Part shown: piece after piece, positions 63,036 through 64,000 of the stretch
Numbering within the stretch: the stretch's first letter is position 1
Layout of the letters: the number at the start of each line of letters is the position of its first letter
Origin: an uncultured Buttiauxella sp.
Lineage (GTDB): Bacteria; Pseudomonadota; Gammaproteobacteria; Enterobacterales; Enterobacteriaceae
NCBI GenBank assembly: GCA_946480445.1
Contig: CAMLJN010000006.1
Coordinates: 1 to 64,000, forward strand
Direction of reading: 5' to 3'
Length of the DNA stretch: 64,000 bases
Notes under the pieces: model-generated
Database searches by the model: none
Seen by the model: the letters and a program-made list of their open reading frames with translations, nothing else
Told to the model about the DNA's origin: nothing
Program-made: the position numbers and the translations under genes

Positions 63036-64000
63036 ATGCCGATAAAAAAACATGCTCCCCGACCGCAGGAGTTTGCTGCGGTCGATCTCGGCTCGAACAG
63101 CTTTCACATGGTTATTGCCCGTGTGGTGGATGGCGCGATGCAAATCATCGGTCGCCTGAAACAACGCGTCCATCTTGCCGACGGACTTAACGCTGAGAAT
63201 GAGCTAAGCGAAGAGGCGATAGAACGCGGGCTTTCCTGCCTTGCGTTATTTGCTGAACGTCTGCAGGGTTTTGCGGCGCAGAACGTCTGCATTGTCGGCA
63301 CGCACAGCCTGCGTGAAGCGGTCAACGCCGAGGAGTTTCTCAAACGCGCCGAGCAGGTGATCCCCTACCCGATCGAGATTATTTCCGGTAACGAAGAAGC
63401 GCGACTGATTTTTATGGGCGTGGAGCACACGCAGCCTGAAAAAGGCCGCAAGCTGGTTATCGACATCGGCGGCGGTTCCACCGAACTGGTGATCGGGGAA
63501 GACTTCGAACCCATGCTGGTGGAAAGTCGCCGTATGGGCTGCGTAAGCTTTGCCCAGAACTTTTTCCCAAACGGGGTGATTACGCCAGAAAACTTCAGGC
63601 GGGCACGTCTGGCGGCGGTACAAAAGCTTGAAAACCTCTCCTGGCAATATCGTTTGCAGGGCTGGAATGTGGCGATGGGCGCCTCCGGTACCATTAAGGC
63701 CGCCCATGAAGTGCTGATCAATATGGGTGAAAAAGACGGGATCGTCACGCCTGAGCGGCTGGAAAAACTGCGCGATGAGGTACTGAAGTTTAAAAACTTC
63801 AGCTCAATGAGCCTGCCGGGTTTGTCTGATGAACGTAAAGCGGTCTTTGTGCCGGGACTGGCCATTCTCTGCGGGGTATTCGATTCGCTGGCGATCCGCG
63901 AGCTTCGCCTGTCGGACGGGGCGCTGCGCGAAGGCGTGCTCTACGAAATGGAAGGCCGTTTCCGCCACCAGGATATTCGAATTCGCACCGCGCAAAGCCT
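63036..64000 (+). CDS. ppx: Exopolyphosphatase Ppx, 5' part (runs off window)
   Basis: The first 321 codons of exopolyphosphatase, which removes terminal phosphate from polyphosphate and also hydrolyses pppGpp. ASKHA-type phosphate loops are visible: [15 protein letters not shown] near the start and [16 protein letters not shown] (about residues 140-155). [12 protein letters not shown] is also typical. The start is the ATG five bases after ppk, whose operon it shares. The frame is open to the window end; E. coli Ppx is 513 residues, so about 190 are missing. Confidence 0.95.
   Translation, partial: MPIKKHAPRPQEFAAVDLGSNSFHMVIARVVDGAMQIIGRLKQRVHLADGLNAENELSEEAIERGLSCLALFAERLQGFAAQNVCIVGTHSLREAVNAEEFLKRAEQVIPYPIEIISGNEEARLIFMGVEHTQPEKGRKLVIDIGGGSTELVIGEDFEPMLVESRRMGCVSFAQNFFPNGVITPENFRRARLAAVQKLENLSWQYRLQGWNVAMGASGTIKAAHEVLINMGEKDGIVTPERLEKLRDEVLKFKNFSSMSLPGLSDERKAVFVPGLAILCGVFDSLAIRELRLSDGALREGVLYEMEGRFRHQDIRIRTAQS

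Overview
The window is a contiguous piece of an enterobacterial chromosome (Enterobacteriaceae, moderately GC-rich). The proteins closely resemble Escherichia, Salmonella and Klebsiella counterparts as I remember them, and the gene order follows the E. coli K-12 segment from the valU-lysV tRNA operon to ppk-ppx. I cannot fix the genus from sequence alone. Nearly all of it is core genome, with a few accessory or rearranged spots.

Layout. (1) 1-530: a tRNA-Val/tRNA-Val/tRNA-Lys operon followed by a tandem structured repeat whose unit begins with the last 19 bases of tRNA-Lys. (2) 0.5-4.7 kb: a divergent AraC regulator/DUF2000 pair, a FlxA-like gene with a likely sigma-28 promoter, then yfeR, yfeH and ypeB. 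(3) 4.7-18 kb: ligA, zipA, cysZ, cysK, the PTS operon ptsH-ptsI-crr, then cysM and the sulfate/thiosulfate uptake operon cysPTWA. This block couples sulfate import (CysZ, CysPTWA) to cysteine synthesis (CysK, CysM). (4) 18-28.2 kb: yfeX, yfeY, yfeZ, ypeA, amiA, hemF, maeB, talA-tktB. (5) 28.2-42 kb: ypfG, nudK, a complete napFDAGHBC periplasmic nitrate reductase operon, divergent narQ overlapping narP, and acrD. This places the periplasmic nitrate reductase beside its own two-component regulators, an arrangement not found in E. coli K-12. (6) 42-43.2 kb: an AT-rich remnant zone with an orphan C-terminal Rpn fragment (an RpnS-like ORF) and unexplained small reading frames. (7) 43.2-64 kb: yffB, dapE, ypfN, ypfH, tmcA, ypfJ, purC, bamC, dapA, gcvR, bcp, perM, bepA, yfgD, hda, uraA, upp, purM, purN, ppk and the 5' part of ppx, which runs off the window.

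Compared with E. coli K-12 the window lacks xapRBA, pdxK-yfeKS, ucpA-murRQP-yfeW, the eut operon, aegA and hyf-focB, and it gains nap and narP. Regulatory sites readable in the sequence include a Cra operator before ptsH, PurR boxes before purC and purM, a NarL/NarP 7-2-7 site before napF, a BaeR-like box before acrD, the reiterative-initiation start of upp, and a sigma-28 promoter before the FlxA-like gene. Four convergent gene junctions carry related CT/GA-rich hairpins. No IS element, prophage or CRISPR array was seen. The most unusual elements are the tRNA-Lys-derived repeat array, the nap-narQP cluster and the orphan RpnS-like ORF.
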